Shown: positions 34,847 through 46,881 of the stretch, in pieces
Layout: each line of letters starts with the position of its first letter
Position numbering within the stretch: position 1 is the stretch's first letter
Assembly (NCBI GenBank): GCA_905182525.1
Contig: CAJJBV010000002.1
Coordinates: forward strand, 372,001 to 436,000
Origin: Cryomorphaceae bacterium
GTDB taxonomy: Bacteria > Bacteroidota > Bacteroidia > Flavobacteriales_D > Parvicellaceae
Reading direction: 5' to 3'
Length of the DNA: 64,000 bases
Made by a program: the position numbers and the translations under genes
Notes under the pieces: model-generated
Database searches by the model: none
Seen by the model: the letters and a program-made list of their open reading frames with translations, nothing else
What the model was told of the DNA's origin: nothing

Positions 34847-37249
34847 TTAAAATTCAAATTGTAAACCTATTGAAGGAAGTGCTGTTCCTGAAGTGTTGTT
34901 TATATATTTCAGTTGATATCTTGAAGGGTCGTTTGAATTCAAAACCTTGTTTCCATTTTCATCTATTAAAGCAATTAAACTTGCCGGAGTTTCAGATTGA
35001 AAATTATATAGGTTTTGAATATCTAGATAAAGATTAAGAGTAACCTTTTTCCAGTACCATTTTTTATCAATTCTTATATCTAAGCCATGGTTTGATTTTA
35101 ATCTTCTTCCATTTAAATTGTCGTAATCAAAAACCCCAAAAGAATTTACATCCCAAACACTTGAATAGGATGAGTTAAGTGTGTCATAAGGTGTATATGG
35201 AGCTCCTCCTGAAAAACGAAATCTCATTCCAATTTCCCAGTCTTTTTTTAGCTTCACTCCTCCTGTTATACTAATTATATGCTGATTGTCCCATGCAGAT
35301 GGTTTGTATTCATCATTCTTGTCTTTAAATTCACTTCTTACCCAAGTATAGGCAAGTATTCCATAAAAAGATTTATTAAGTTTTTTTTGTGCTAAAAATT
35401 CAACACCGTAGGATCTTCCTTCTGAGCTACTTGTTACTTCTTCATTACCAATTACACCAAAATCTCCTCCTAAATTTGCCAAAGAAATACTATCACCTAT
35501 TAAAAATGGGTAGTTGTCATATTTTTTGTAAAAACCTTCTAAAGTTACCTTGCTAAAATTACCGGGATTAGTTTCTATTCCAAAAACTAAGTGCTTATTA
35601 TTTATGTAAGTTATACTATTGTTCTTATTTATAAGTTCATTGCTACTATTTCGATAGCCCATTACAGTGTAAGCTGGGAGCTGAAAATATTGCCCCATAT
35701 TAAAATTCAAGCTATTTTTTTCATTAAGGGCGTATGCTAAGCTAAATCTTGGAGAAAGCTGTTTGAGTGGATTAGCCATTTGTTTTGAATAAGAGTTCTG
35801 ATCTGTTCTTATACCTAAAGAAGCTACAATTTTATTATTTATCAATTTTTTACTTATTTGCCCAAAGAAGCTAGATTTAATAAAATTAAGTTCAGAATTA
35901 AAATTTAAAGTATCCTCTATATTCTGGAAAATTATTTTTTGATAAGTTTTATTTTTGTAGGTAACGGCCTCTATTCCAGTTCCAAAATTAATTTTCCATC
36001 CATTATTTCTTACAGTATTTTCAAATCTAAACTTAGTCTCTATTTCTTCAGATTTATAATTTTGAAGTAAGTTTTGTTCTTCTTCTATGTTGTCTTTATA
36101 CTTGATGGACTCATTGTTAAGGTGGTTCCTAGACAAAACAAAATTTTGAAAGCTTTTATCTTTAAAATGAGTCCAATTTACACCAACTGCATAGTTCCAC
36201 TGGGTGGTGACAGGTAAATATCCTAATATATAATTGTTTCTTTCAATAACATCAGGATCATCTTCATTATCGTTAATTCCGGTATTTAATTCAAAGTCAT
36301 CTACTGCTCCAATTCCAATTACAGTAATTTGATTTTTATCATTTAACTTGGTTTTAGTTTTAAATTGAAAATCGTTATAAGTAGGAAGGAATGGTAATCC
36401 TATTGCGCTAAATAATAGCTGTAAATAAGATCTTCTTGCAGAAAGTACAAATGTAGTTTTATCGTTGATTGGTCCATCAAGTGTAGCTCCAATATCACTG
36501 GATCCAATTGTTAAAGTTTTTGCTATCCGGTCTGGGTTTCCATCGATTTGTTTAAACTCCATTACTGAACTAAGAGAATTCCCTCTATTTGCTGGAAATG
36601 CTCCCGAGTACAAATCAACTTCACGAATAAAATTTACATTAATCATACCTACTGGGCCACCAGATGAACCTTGAGTTGCAAAATGATTAATATTTGGAAT
36701 TTCTATTCCATCTAAATAAAATCTGTTTTCGTTGGGTGCTCCTCCTCTAATTATGATGTCGTTTCTAAATGAAACTGTAGATGCCACTCCGGGAAGAGAC
36801 TGAATAACTCTAGAAATATCTCTGTTTCCACCAGGATTCCTGTAAATTTCCGTAGCACTAATAGTTCTTTTACTAACTGGACTTTCTTCACTTTTTTGAA
36901 AAGGAGATGACTTTATTTCAACAACATCTAAAGATGTTGATGACTTAATTAATTTGACGTCTAAAACTGTTGGTTTATTGGGGTTTACAATAATTTCTGC
37001 ATAAGTTTTAGATTCATAACCTACAAAGGAAAATTTAATATTATATAGTCCTGAATTAATATTGTTAAACTCAAATTTACCTTCAATATCAGTTGCAATT
37101 CCGGAATTTATTTGCTCAATAAAGACATTTGCGAATGGAATTGCTTCATTATTTGTGGCATCTTTTACAAATCCCTTAATGGTACCATTTTGACAGTATA
37201 TGTTAGAGTTAATGATTGTAAAAATCAAAATGTAAAATGCTTTTTTCAT
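34847..37249 (-). CDS. TonB-dependent outer-membrane receptor with CarboxypepD_reg-like domain
   Basis: An 800-aa receptor for an unknown ligand. After a signal peptide (KAFYILIFTIINSNIYC) comes a carboxypeptidase-regulatory-like domain (TIKGFVKDATNNEAIPFAN; ...DIEGKFEFNNINSGLYNIK) to about residue 110, a plug domain (IQSLPGVASTVSFRNDIIIR; GGAPNENRFYLDGIEIPNIN) to about 230, and a 22-strand-type barrel ending LPSIGLQFEF with terminal Phe. No SusD gene is adjacent, so it is not a polysaccharide-locus SusC pair. It is divergent from the MerR regulator of the carotenoid operon across 126 bases, and might share its operators. Confidence 0.88.
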   Translation of the reverse strand: MKKAFYILIFTIINSNIYCQNGTIKGFVKDATNNEAIPFANVFIEQINSGIATDIEGKFEFNNINSGLYNIKFSFVGYESKTYAEIIVNPNKPTVLDVKLIKSSTSLDVVEIKSSPFQKSEESPVSKRTISATEIYRNPGGNRDISRVIQSLPGVASTVSFRNDIIIRGGAPNENRFYLDGIEIPNINHFATQGSSGGPVGMINVNFIREVDLYSGAFPANRGNSLSSVMEFKQIDGNPDRIAKTLTIGSSDIGATLDGPINDKTTFVLSARRSYLQLLFSAIGLPFLPTYNDFQFKTKTKLNDKNQITVIGIGAVDDFELNTGINDNEDDPDVIERNNYILGYLPVTTQWNYAVGVNWTHFKDKSFQNFVLSRNHLNNESIKYKDNIEEEQNLLQNYKSEEIETKFRFENTVRNNGWKINFGTGIEAVTYKNKTYQKIIFQNIEDTLNFNSELNFIKSSFFGQISKKLINNKIVASLGIRTDQNSYSKQMANPLKQLSPRFSLAYALNEKNSLNFNMGQYFQLPAYTVMGYRNSSNELINKNNSITYINNKHLVFGIETNPGNFSKVTLEGFYKKYDNYPFLIGDSISLANLGGDFGVIGNEEVTSSSEGRSYGVEFLAQKKLNKSFYGILAYTWVRSEFKDKNDEYKPSAWDNQHIISITGGVKLKKDWEIGMRFRFSGGAPYTPYDTLNSSYSSVWDVNSFGVFDYDNLNGRRLKSNHGLDIRIDKKWYWKKVTLNLYLDIQNLYNFQSETPASLIALIDENGNKVLNSNDPSRYQLKYINNTSGTALPSIGLQFEF

Positions 37250-37304
37250 TTTTAAATCTTAAATTAAAGAGTGTTATATATTTTGTTTATGTTTCGAGCC
37301 ACAA

Positions 37305-37374
37305 TATTAAACAAAAAAGCTCAAAATCCTTGTTTAATAAATAATGTTTAACTAATTTAGCTAAAAATTAAACA
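37305..37374. promoter_or_regulatory. Four TGTTTAAT-type half-sites: candidate operator of the carotenoid regulator
   Basis: The divergent spacer holds ATTAAACAA (37305-37313), TTGTTTAAT (37329-37337), TGTTTAAC (37344-37351) and ATTAAACAA (37366-37374). The first two form a perfect 9-bp inverted repeat with 15 bases between; the last two form a second, near-perfect inverted pair ending one base before the regulator's ATG. A -7-like TAATTTAG lies between them at about 37352. MerR-family regulators bind inverted repeats at their own promoters, so autoregulation, and perhaps control of the divergent TonB gene, is inferred. Confidence 0.5.
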
Positions 37375-37375
37375 A

Positions 37376-40552
<3,177 letters not shown>

Positions 40553-40562
<10 letters not shown>

Positions 40563-41008
40563 TAAATATAACTGTTTTAATAGCTACTTTTTTTCTTATG
40601 GAGATAGTAGCATGGTTAACCCACCGTTACATAATGCACGGGTTACTTTGGTACTTTCATAGAGATCATCATGCTAGAGATAATAAAGGGTTTTTTGAAA
40701 AAAACGACTTCTTCTTTTTAATATTTGCAGTCCCTGGTTCAGTTCTTATAATGTACGGTATAGAATTAGGTATAAATTATATTCCATTTTGGATTGGTAT
40801 GGGAATTACTGTTTATGGAATGGCTTATTTTTTCGTACATGACTTATTTATTCATCAAAGAATTAAAGTTTTAAAGAAAACTAAAAATCGATATTTATTG
40901 GCTATTAGAAGAGGACACAAAGCACATCATAAAAAGCTTTCAAAGCAAGATGGAGAATGTTTTGGAATGCTTTTAGTTCCCTTGAAATACTTTAGACAGT
41001 TCAAGTAG
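40553..41008 (+). CDS. crtZ: Beta-carotene hydroxylase
   Basis: CrtZ (151 aa) adds 3-hydroxyl groups to beta-carotene, giving zeaxanthin. It is a non-haem di-iron membrane enzyme, and all histidine boxes are present: HRYIMH near residue 24, HRDHH near 36, HDLFIHQR near 96 and HKAHH near 121. Several hydrophobic segments span the inner membrane. No ATG precedes the first His box; TTG 40553, overlapping crtB, is the best start. crtY follows after 5 bases. Confidence 0.92.
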
Positions 41009-41013
41009 TATTA

Positions 41014-41697
41014 ATGCAACAATATCTCTACTCATTCATTCTTTTTTTTTCAGTCATTGTTCCTTTTATTTTTTCATTTCATAAAAGACTACAGTTTCAT
41101 TTACACTTTAAATCTTTTTTATTGGGATTGACAGGAATGCTCTTAATTTTCATTCCATGGGATATTTGGTTTACAAGTTTAGGAATTTGGGGTTTTAACC
41201 CTAAATATTTAACTGGACTTTACTTTTTTAATTTGCCAATCGAAGAATGTTTATTTTTCATCTGCATTCCCTTTTGCTGCATTTTTACTTATCATGTAGT
41301 TTGGACACTCTCTAAAAATAAATCTATTAAACCAATGAAGAGAGCCTGCTGGATTATCAGTTTTGCATTATTATTGGCAGGAGTTTTATTAAATGACTTG
41401 ATGTATACTGCGTATACATTTATAGGCTTATCAATAGCGATGTTAATCGCTCCATATTATGTAAATATGAAAGCTTTTTTTAAAACCTATTTAATTTTAT
41501 TATTTCCTTTTTTAGTGGTCAATGGACTTCTTACTGGTTCTTTTATTGAAGATCAAATTGTTTGGTACGATGATAATAACAATATTTCCCTAAGAATATT
41601 AACAATCCCTGTAGAAGATTTTTTCTACAGTTTTTTTATGTTGTTGGTTGTCATGATAGGTTACCAAAGAAGTATCGATTTAAAAGTAAATATTTAA
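41014..41697 (+). CDS. crtY: Lycopene cyclase, CrtYcd type
   Basis: A 227-aa integral membrane protein with about seven hydrophobic segments, equal to the fused CrtYc-CrtYd lycopene beta-cyclase of Bacteroidota. Each half carries its PxE(E/D) motif: NLPIEECLFFICIPF near residue 74 and TIPVEDFFYSFFMLL near 200. It converts lycopene to beta-carotene, the CrtZ substrate. It ends the carotenoid operon; its stop overlaps the stop of the convergent arsenate-reductase-like gene by four bases. Confidence 0.9.
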   Translation: MQQYLYSFILFFSVIVPFIFSFHKRLQFHLHFKSFLLGLTGMLLIFIPWDIWFTSLGIWGFNPKYLTGLYFFNLPIEECLFFICIPFCCIFTYHVVWTLSKNKSIKPMKRACWIISFALLLAGVLLNDLMYTAYTFIGLSIAMLIAPYYVNMKAFFKTYLILLFPFLVVNGLLTGSFIEDQIVWYDDNNNISLRILTIPVEDFFYSFFMLLVVMIGYQRSIDLKVNI

Positions 41698-42131
41698 TTA
41701 CGTGCTAGTATTTTATTCAAATAATTAAGACAAAATACTTTAATCTCATCCCTACATTTTTCAAATGCTATTTTTCTTTCTTTCTCATTGCCAAGAACTT
41801 TAGATGGATCAAAAAAGTTTTGATGTGTTAGATTACTTTTTTTCAAATAAACAGGGCAATTTTCGTTAGCATGATCACATACTGTAATAACATGCGATAT
41901 TTCTTGATTAAGATACTCTTCAATAGTATTTGAAGTTTGAAAACTAATGTCAATATTATCTTCAGACATTACTTCAATAGCATCCTTATTTATACCTTCA
42001 GCTCTAACACCTGCACTAAATACGTTAGCATCAAGATTTAATTTTTTAGTGAAATATTTAAGATAACCTTCAGCTATTTGGCTTCTGCAACTATTTCCTG
42101 TGCAAATCACAAGTATATTTAGATTTCCCAT
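41694..42131 (-). CDS. Low-molecular-weight phosphatase / arsenate reductase-like protein
   Basis: A 145-aa protein with the LMW-phosphatase P-loop VICTGNSCRSQIAEG at residues 8-22 (C-x5-R), FSAGVRAEGINKDAIEVM, and a VITVCDHANENCPVY segment holding two further cysteines, as in thioredoxin-coupled arsenate reductases. A NFFDPSKVLG segment carries the general-acid aspartate. No ars transporter or ArsR is adjacent. It could be a protein-tyrosine phosphatase, but the extra cysteines favour arsenate reductase. Confidence 0.8.
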   Translation of the reverse strand: MGNLNILVICTGNSCRSQIAEGYLKYFTKKLNLDANVFSAGVRAEGINKDAIEVMSEDNIDISFQTSNTIEEYLNQEISHVITVCDHANENCPVYLKKSNLTHQNFFDPSKVLGNEKERKIAFEKCRDEIKVFCLNYLNKILARN

Positions 42132-42158
42132 TTATAAATGATTAATTAACTAAGTTAT

Positions 42159-42166
42159 TATCTTTG
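42159..42166 (+). promoter_or_regulatory. Candidate -7 promoter element for the sensor kinase
   Basis: TATCTTTG matches TAnnTTTG, 21 bases upstream of the kinase ATG, a spacing that leaves a normal short leader. It lies in the 56-base divergent spacer with the arsenate-reductase-like gene. No clear -33 element is seen. Confidence 0.4.
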
Positions 42167-42187
42167 ATTTATAATTTTCTAAAATAA

Positions 42188-43231
42188 ATGAAAATAAATA
42201 CTCCGCTTAGGCTTACTATTTTTTGCTCTCTAGCTATTTCTTTTGTAGCTGTAATATTACTTTTAGTTTACAATATTTATTTTGTTGAAATAGCTCTCAG
42301 CATATTAATTTATTCTATTTTCTTTTTATTACTTTTTTTATTGTCGGGAGCCATAATATTTATTTTTTTAGAAGTATTTATTAATAGGAAAATTCGTCTT
42401 TTATTTAGAATGGTTCAGAACTATAAAACGACTAGTTCAAACTTTCGATTTAACATGAGTGAAGATATTCTATCAGCAAGTGAAGCAGAGATTTTAAAAT
42501 TGGCAAAAAAGAATTCTTCAGAACTGGTTAAACTAAAATTTGAAGAAAAATTTAGAAGAGAATTTATGGGCAATCTTGCCCACGAATTAAAGACTCCCAT
42601 ATTTAGTATTCAAGGATATATATTAACTCTTTTAGAAGGCGGTTTAGAGGATCCTTCTATTAATAAGCGTTTTTTAAACAGGGCACTAAAAGGTGTGGAA
42701 AGAATGAATAAAATAATTCTTGATTTAGATATGATTACAAGATTCGAGTCAGAGAGAATAAATATGCAGTTCAATGAGAATAATATTGTTGAAATATGTC
42801 AAGAAATTATAGATGGTTTAGAGCTAAAAGCAAAAGAAAAAAATATTAGTTTGAAATTTTCAAAGAGTTATTCATCTCCAATAATGGTGAATTGTGATCG
42901 TTTAAGAATAGGTCAAGTAATACAGAATTTAATAATTAATGCGGTAAATTATTCAGACCCAGATTCTGAAGTCATTTTGAGATTTATTGATGTAGATTCA
43001 AATATACTTATTGAAGTTGAGGATAATGGCCCAGGAATTAATGAAAAAGATACAGCCCGTCTTTTTGAGCGCTTTTATAGGGTAGACAAGAGTAGAGCTA
43101 GAAATGAGGGTGGAACTGGTCTTGGTCTTTCTATTGTAAAACATATTATTGAAGGGCATGGTCACAATATAGGTCTAAGAAGTAAAGAGGGAGAGGGTTC
43201 AACTTTCTATTTTACTTTAACAAAAGTGTAG
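42188..43231 (+). CDS. PhoR-like sensor histidine kinase
   Basis: A 347-aa membrane kinase. Two transmembrane segments occupy about residues 8-32 and 36-65, with almost no periplasmic loop, so it probably senses within the membrane or through partners. The H-box is MGNLAHELKTPIFSIQGYI near residue 123; then the N-box NLIINAVNYSDPDSEV, G1 VEDNGPGINEKD, F-box LFERFYRVDKS and G2 GGTGLGLSIVKHI. No response regulator gene lies nearby, so its partner is elsewhere. Resembles the PhoR/VicK class, but the signal is unknown. Confidence 0.88.
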   Translation: MKINTPLRLTIFCSLAISFVAVILLLVYNIYFVEIALSILIYSIFFLLLFLLSGAIIFIFLEVFINRKIRLLFRMVQNYKTTSSNFRFNMSEDILSASEAEILKLAKKNSSELVKLKFEEKFRREFMGNLAHELKTPIFSIQGYILTLLEGGLEDPSINKRFLNRALKGVERMNKIILDLDMITRFESERINMQFNENNIVEICQEIIDGLELKAKEKNISLKFSKSYSSPIMVNCDRLRIGQVIQNLIINAVNYSDPDSEVILRFIDVDSNILIEVEDNGPGINEKDTARLFERFYRVDKSRARNEGGTGLGLSIVKHIIEGHGHNIGLRSKEGEGSTFYFTLTKV

Positions 43232-43296
43232 TATTTTTACTTTAAGGTTCAACATTTTTATTTATATTACAACTTTAAAAATCTAAAAATATTAAA

Positions 43297-44295
43297 ATGA
43301 AAAAATTACTTCCTTTATTACTAATTCCTTTCCTTGTTTTTTCTAGCTGTAAAAAAGATAAAGTAGGTTGTACTGAACCTACTGCCTGTAATTATGATGA
43401 AAATGCTAACAAAAATGACGGCACATGCATTTCTGCCACTACATGGTATCAAGATTTGGATGGAGACACTTTAGGTAATCCTTACGAAACATTAATAGCT
43501 TGTACTCAACCTAGTGGTTACGTATCTAATAATGCAGACACTTCTGGAACTTTTGATCTATTAGTTGTTAAAAAACAACGAGCAACTGTAACCTATGTTG
43601 GTGCTACCTGGTGTCCACCTTGTGGTGCTTATGGAGATCCTACAAAAGAACATATGGAATCTACTTTTGGTAGTGATGTAGTTATTTTAAATGTCCAATC
43701 TGGAGATGCAATTAGTAGTGCTGGAGAATTTGGCCCTAATTTTGGAGAGCTTTTCAGAGTTTTGTGGGTTCTAATGGAATTCCCCATGCATACTGGTCTA
43801 GCGCAAATGTTGCTATGGATCATAGAGGTTTTTATGGAGATAATAATGCAAACGCAAGCTGCTGCAGATGCTAATATAAATGCAATTTTATCTGATGTTG
43901 ATGTTTCTGTTGGTAGTAGCTGCATCTGCTACCAACTCAGGTGATTCAGCAGTAACTATTAATACAAAAACTAAGTTTTATTCTGCTTTGGGGCGAACAT
44001 TATATAGGTGTTTACTTATTAGAAGATGGTGTTATGGCTAATCAAAGTATTTCAGGATCACCTGATGCAATTACTGCTCATAATAATGTAATAAGATATT
44101 CTGCTTTTGAAGGTAATTCACTTGGTGCTCAATCAATTGGGACATCTTTTACTGCGAATCAAGAAGTTTCAGGTTCATATACAATTCCACTTTGGTCGTG
44201 GTTGGAATAGTTCAAATTTACAAGTTGCTGTTGTAATTTGGAATAGTACTCAAGCAGATGGTATTTCAAACTCTATTATTGTTGATGTTAACTAG
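43297..44295 (+). pseudogene. Omp28-type thioredoxin-fold lipoprotein, five frameshifts
   Basis: The N-terminal 150 codons are intact: lipobox LVFSSCKKDK, a GCTEPTACNYDENANKNDGTC-like cysteine motif (residues 24-44), a DLDGDTLGNP segment, and a thioredoxin-like VGATWCPPCGAYGDPT. After that, the frame must shift near 43755 (-1), 43855 (+1), 43917 (+1), 43990-43993 (+1, GGGG) and 44190 (+1) to keep Omp28-like sequence to GWNSSNLQVAVVIWNS and the stop at 44293-44295. Coordinates cover the whole remnant. Either a decayed gene or a stretch of poor sequence; a tandem paralogue follows. Cargo and function unknown. Confidence 0.7.
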
Positions 44296-44347
44296 AATAG
44301 AGATTTAATCTCTGTATAAGATACTCAGCTTGAGAATTAAAATAGTT

Positions 44348-44367
44348 AATTAAACTTCGGCTTAATT
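44348..44367 (+). terminator. UUCG-loop hairpin between the two Omp28-type genes
   Basis: AATTAA (44348-44353) pairs with TTAATT (44362-44367), then an A-C mismatch, a C-G closing pair and a TTCG tetraloop (44356-44359); T residues continue to 44369. This could end the first Omp28 transcript. It overlaps TAATTTTG (44363-44370), a perfect TAnnTTTG match 25 bases before the second gene. The rest of the 100-base spacer holds a 7-bp inverted repeat, AGAGATT/AATCTCT, at 44299-44313. Confidence 0.4.
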
Positions 44368-44395
44368 TTGTATTTTTATAGAGAAATATATAAAT

Positions 44396-45257
44396 ATGAT
44401 ACTTTCTAGAAACATTTGTATTGGTCTAATAGTCTTTGGTATCTTCTTTTGTTCTTGCAGAAAGAAAGGATGTAAAGATCCTTCAAGTTTAGCTTACAAT
44501 AGTGAAGCTAAAAAAGACGATGGAAGTTGTACTTATCCAGAAAATATAAAAAGATCATTGGTTTTTAAGGCTTCTGCAACCTGGTGTGAGGATTGTGGTC
44601 TTTCAGGTAAATCTTTTTCGGATGATATAACAAGTACTTATCCTAATGCCCAAATTATTGAGATTCATCGAAATGATGACCTTTCCTCTAACGTTGGGTT
44701 CTTGCTTAGGGCTCATTTAGATAGTGTAAACTAAATAGTGGAGTTCCAAGTTTTTATGTTGGAACACAAAGAATAGATAATGACTACAGTTTATTAAGTT
44801 CTGAAATAAACAGTGAGATTTCTAAACCATCAGAAGTTAATTTAGCTATTAATTATAATTTTAATGATGGTAAATTTAATGTTAACGTTCATTCTCAACT
44901 AGCAAATGGCTTTAGTGGGAAAATTGTTATTTAGCCGTTTATATTATTGAGGACGGTTTAACAAAACCTCAGGAAATAGACGGATATATTGATTCTGCTA
45001 CTGGGACTAATTTTGACCAAAATTTCGTTCATAATAATATTTTAAGGGCTGAGGCTAATTCTAGTGGAACTGCATTTGGAGAGCCAATTGTATTTAGATC
45101 AGACGGTAATAATATTATCTCTTTTAATTCTCTGGAATTACAACCATCTTCAGTTTGGAATTATAATAATTTATACGTGGTTGCAGTAATTTGGCAAAAA
45201 AACGGTGATGATTTTAAATTTCTTAATTTTGTGAGATCTACAAACCTATCCTCTTAA
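44396..45257 (+). pseudogene. Second Omp28-type lipoprotein, two frameshifts
   Basis: Paralogue of the preceding gene. The lipobox is IFFCSCRKK, then GCKDPSSLAYNSEAKKDDGS (same cysteine motif) and a thioredoxin-like KASATWCEDCGLSGKSF. The first frame stops at 44732-44734. A missing T near 44731-44732 would continue it as LNSGVPSFYVGTQRID, and a missing T near 44929-44931 would continue it as LAVYIIEDGLTKPQEIDGY to LNFVRSTNLSS and a stop at 45255-45257. Both are single-base losses at short T runs. Total about 286 codons, similar to the neighbour. Real decay or sequence error cannot be told apart here. Confidence 0.7.
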
Positions 45258-45289
45258 AAGCATCTTTTCTAAGATTCCCCCACTTATTA

Positions 45290-46282
45290 TTATCCATGAT
45301 TAAAATTCATAAATTTGGTTGATTCAATATTTATTTCACCTTGTTTTTGGAAATAAATATTTGATTTTTTCTTGTGAAGTTTAGCTAGATATTCTTGTTC
45401 TGTTTGCCCTGGTGTTGGAATAAACATTACTTTTTTTCGAAGAAAATAAAGATCCATAATAGAACTATAACCGGATCTGCAAATCATTAACTCAGATTGA
45501 ACTACTATTTCTTTAAATTTTTTTATTTCTAAATGTGGGTAAATATCAATATTTTTAATCTTGTCTTTAGATTTTTTAATTTCCCCTGTAATAATAACAC
45601 ATGGGTCTTTAATTTTTTTGAAAGCATGAGTTATTTCTTTTTCAAATAAACTTCTTTGAGGTTCAGGACCAGAAATAATTGCAAGATATTTATATTTAAA
45701 TTTTGTTTTTTTAGTGTAACCGTCTTCAAACCTTGACAAAGGACCTATTTTTGTTGTTTTAAATTTACAGGTTGAAAGGTCTCCGGAAAGTAAAGAGTTT
45801 TCAAAATCTGGAACCCAACACACATCAAATTTTTTAATAAATCGTTGATTTATTTTATTCGCCAATTTCATTAAATTTTCGGGTCCTTTAATTTTTAGTT
45901 GGTGTGTTAAAAAAATATTTATTGTTTTTTTTGATCTGAAACCAAACCTATTGTCTGAAATAATGATATCTATATTTTGTTCTTCAGATATTCTTTCAGC
46001 ATCTTTTTGTTCTTTATAAATTCTATTTATGAATTTTGGTATTTGTTTAACAATTGACCATTCTTGTTTATTGTACTTACTATATGTTGGTTTATATCCA
46101 TCAATTATAATATGTAGAATATTTGGAAATTCTTTCTCATAAATTATTTTTGATTTTTGGTCTCCACATGTTATAATTATGTGTCCTCTCAATATAAGTG
46201 ACTTTATCAATGGAATAGTCCTAGATATATGGCCTAGTCCCCAGTCTAAGGGAGCAACTAATATTTTTTTAGGTTTGTTCAG
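45290..46282 (-). CDS. Predicted UDP-GlcNAc:undecaprenol/lipid-type glycosyltransferase (MurG-like fold)
   Basis: A 330-aa GT-B-fold transferase if started at CTG 46282, which overlaps the engB stop as CTGA. That start includes the conserved N-terminal KKILVAPLDWGLGHISRTIP; the first ATG/GTG/TTG in frame (TTG 46210) would delete it. Later segments are KYLAIISGPEPQRSLFEKEI, LMICRSGYSSIMDLYFLRKK and FIPTPGQTEQEYLAKLH, a C-terminal nucleotide-sugar site as in MurG-like enzymes. No membrane segments. Acceptor unknown. Last in the minus-strand run glsA-glsB-engB-GT, which hints at a lipid acceptor, but this is inference. Confidence 0.78.
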   Translation of the reverse strand: MNKPKKILVAPLDWGLGHISRTIPLIKSLILRGHIIITCGDQKSKIIYEKEFPNILHIIIDGYKPTYSKYNKQEWSIVKQIPKFINRIYKEQKDAERISEEQNIDIIISDNRFGFRSKKTINIFLTHQLKIKGPENLMKLANKINQRFIKKFDVCWVPDFENSLLSGDLSTCKFKTTKIGPLSRFEDGYTKKTKFKYKYLAIISGPEPQRSLFEKEITHAFKKIKDPCVIITGEIKKSKDKIKNIDIYPHLEIKKFKEIVVQSELMICRSGYSSIMDLYFLRKKVMFIPTPGQTEQEYLAKLHKKKSNIYFQKQGEINIESTKFMNFNHG

Positions 46283-46881
46283 TATTTAAATTGAATATTA
46301 TTTTCATCAATAAAACTCACAATTTCTTTTAATCCAGTTTTTTTAACAGAAGATGTAGTGAAATTAATTGGAAAAGACTCCCACTGTTTTAATAAATAAT
46401 CTTTGTATTGGTTTGTATTTTCTACAATTTCAGCTTTTTTAAGCTTATCTGATTTTGTAAAACAAATAACAAATGGTATTTTTTTTAATGCACAAAATTC
46501 CATAAATTCTAAATCAATTTTTTGAGGTGAAACTCTCAAGTCAATTAGTAGAAATAGGCACACTAAATTCTCTCTATTTTTTAAATATTTTAATGTAAAA
46601 TTTTGAAACTCTTCTTTTATTTTTTTTGAAATCTTTGCATATCCATATCCAGGTAAGTCTGTAAAATAGAATTTCTCATTTATTAAAAAATGGTTAATTA
46701 ATTGAGTTTTTCCTGGTTTTCCAGAAATTTTGGCAAGTTTCTTGCTGTTAGTTAATGCATTAATTAAAGAAGACTTTCCAACATTAGATCTTCCAATGAA
46801 AGCATACTCAGGCATATTTTCTTTTGGACATTTTCTCCAATCAGTATTGCTGCAGACGAAATTAGCAGTATTAATCTTCAT
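46279..46881 (-). CDS. engB: Ribosome-biogenesis GTP-binding protein EngB/YihA
   Basis: EngB (200 aa) is an essential GTPase for 50S assembly. G1 is YAFIGRSNVGKSSLINALTN near residue 27, then KPGKTQLINHFLI (G2), FTDLPGYGYAKISKKIKEE (G3) and CFTKSDKLKK (G4). Length normal. The start overlaps the glsB stop by one base (TAATG) and the stop overlaps the downstream glycosyltransferase start, so the gene is coupled on both sides. Confidence 0.95.
   Translation of the reverse strand: MKINTANFVCSNTDWRKCPKENMPEYAFIGRSNVGKSSLINALTNSKKLAKISGKPGKTQLINHFLINEKFYFTDLPGYGYAKISKKIKEEFQNFTLKYLKNRENLVCLFLLIDLRVSPQKIDLEFMEFCALKKIPFVICFTKSDKLKKAEIVENTNQYKDYLLKQWESFPINFTTSSVKKTGLKEIVSFIDENNIQFKY

Noticed and set aside
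34816-35037. Plus-strand 73-codon frame at the end of the TonB receptor gene
   Set aside because: It overlaps the end of the NifU-like gene and is antisense to a clear receptor C-terminus, so is a shadow frame.
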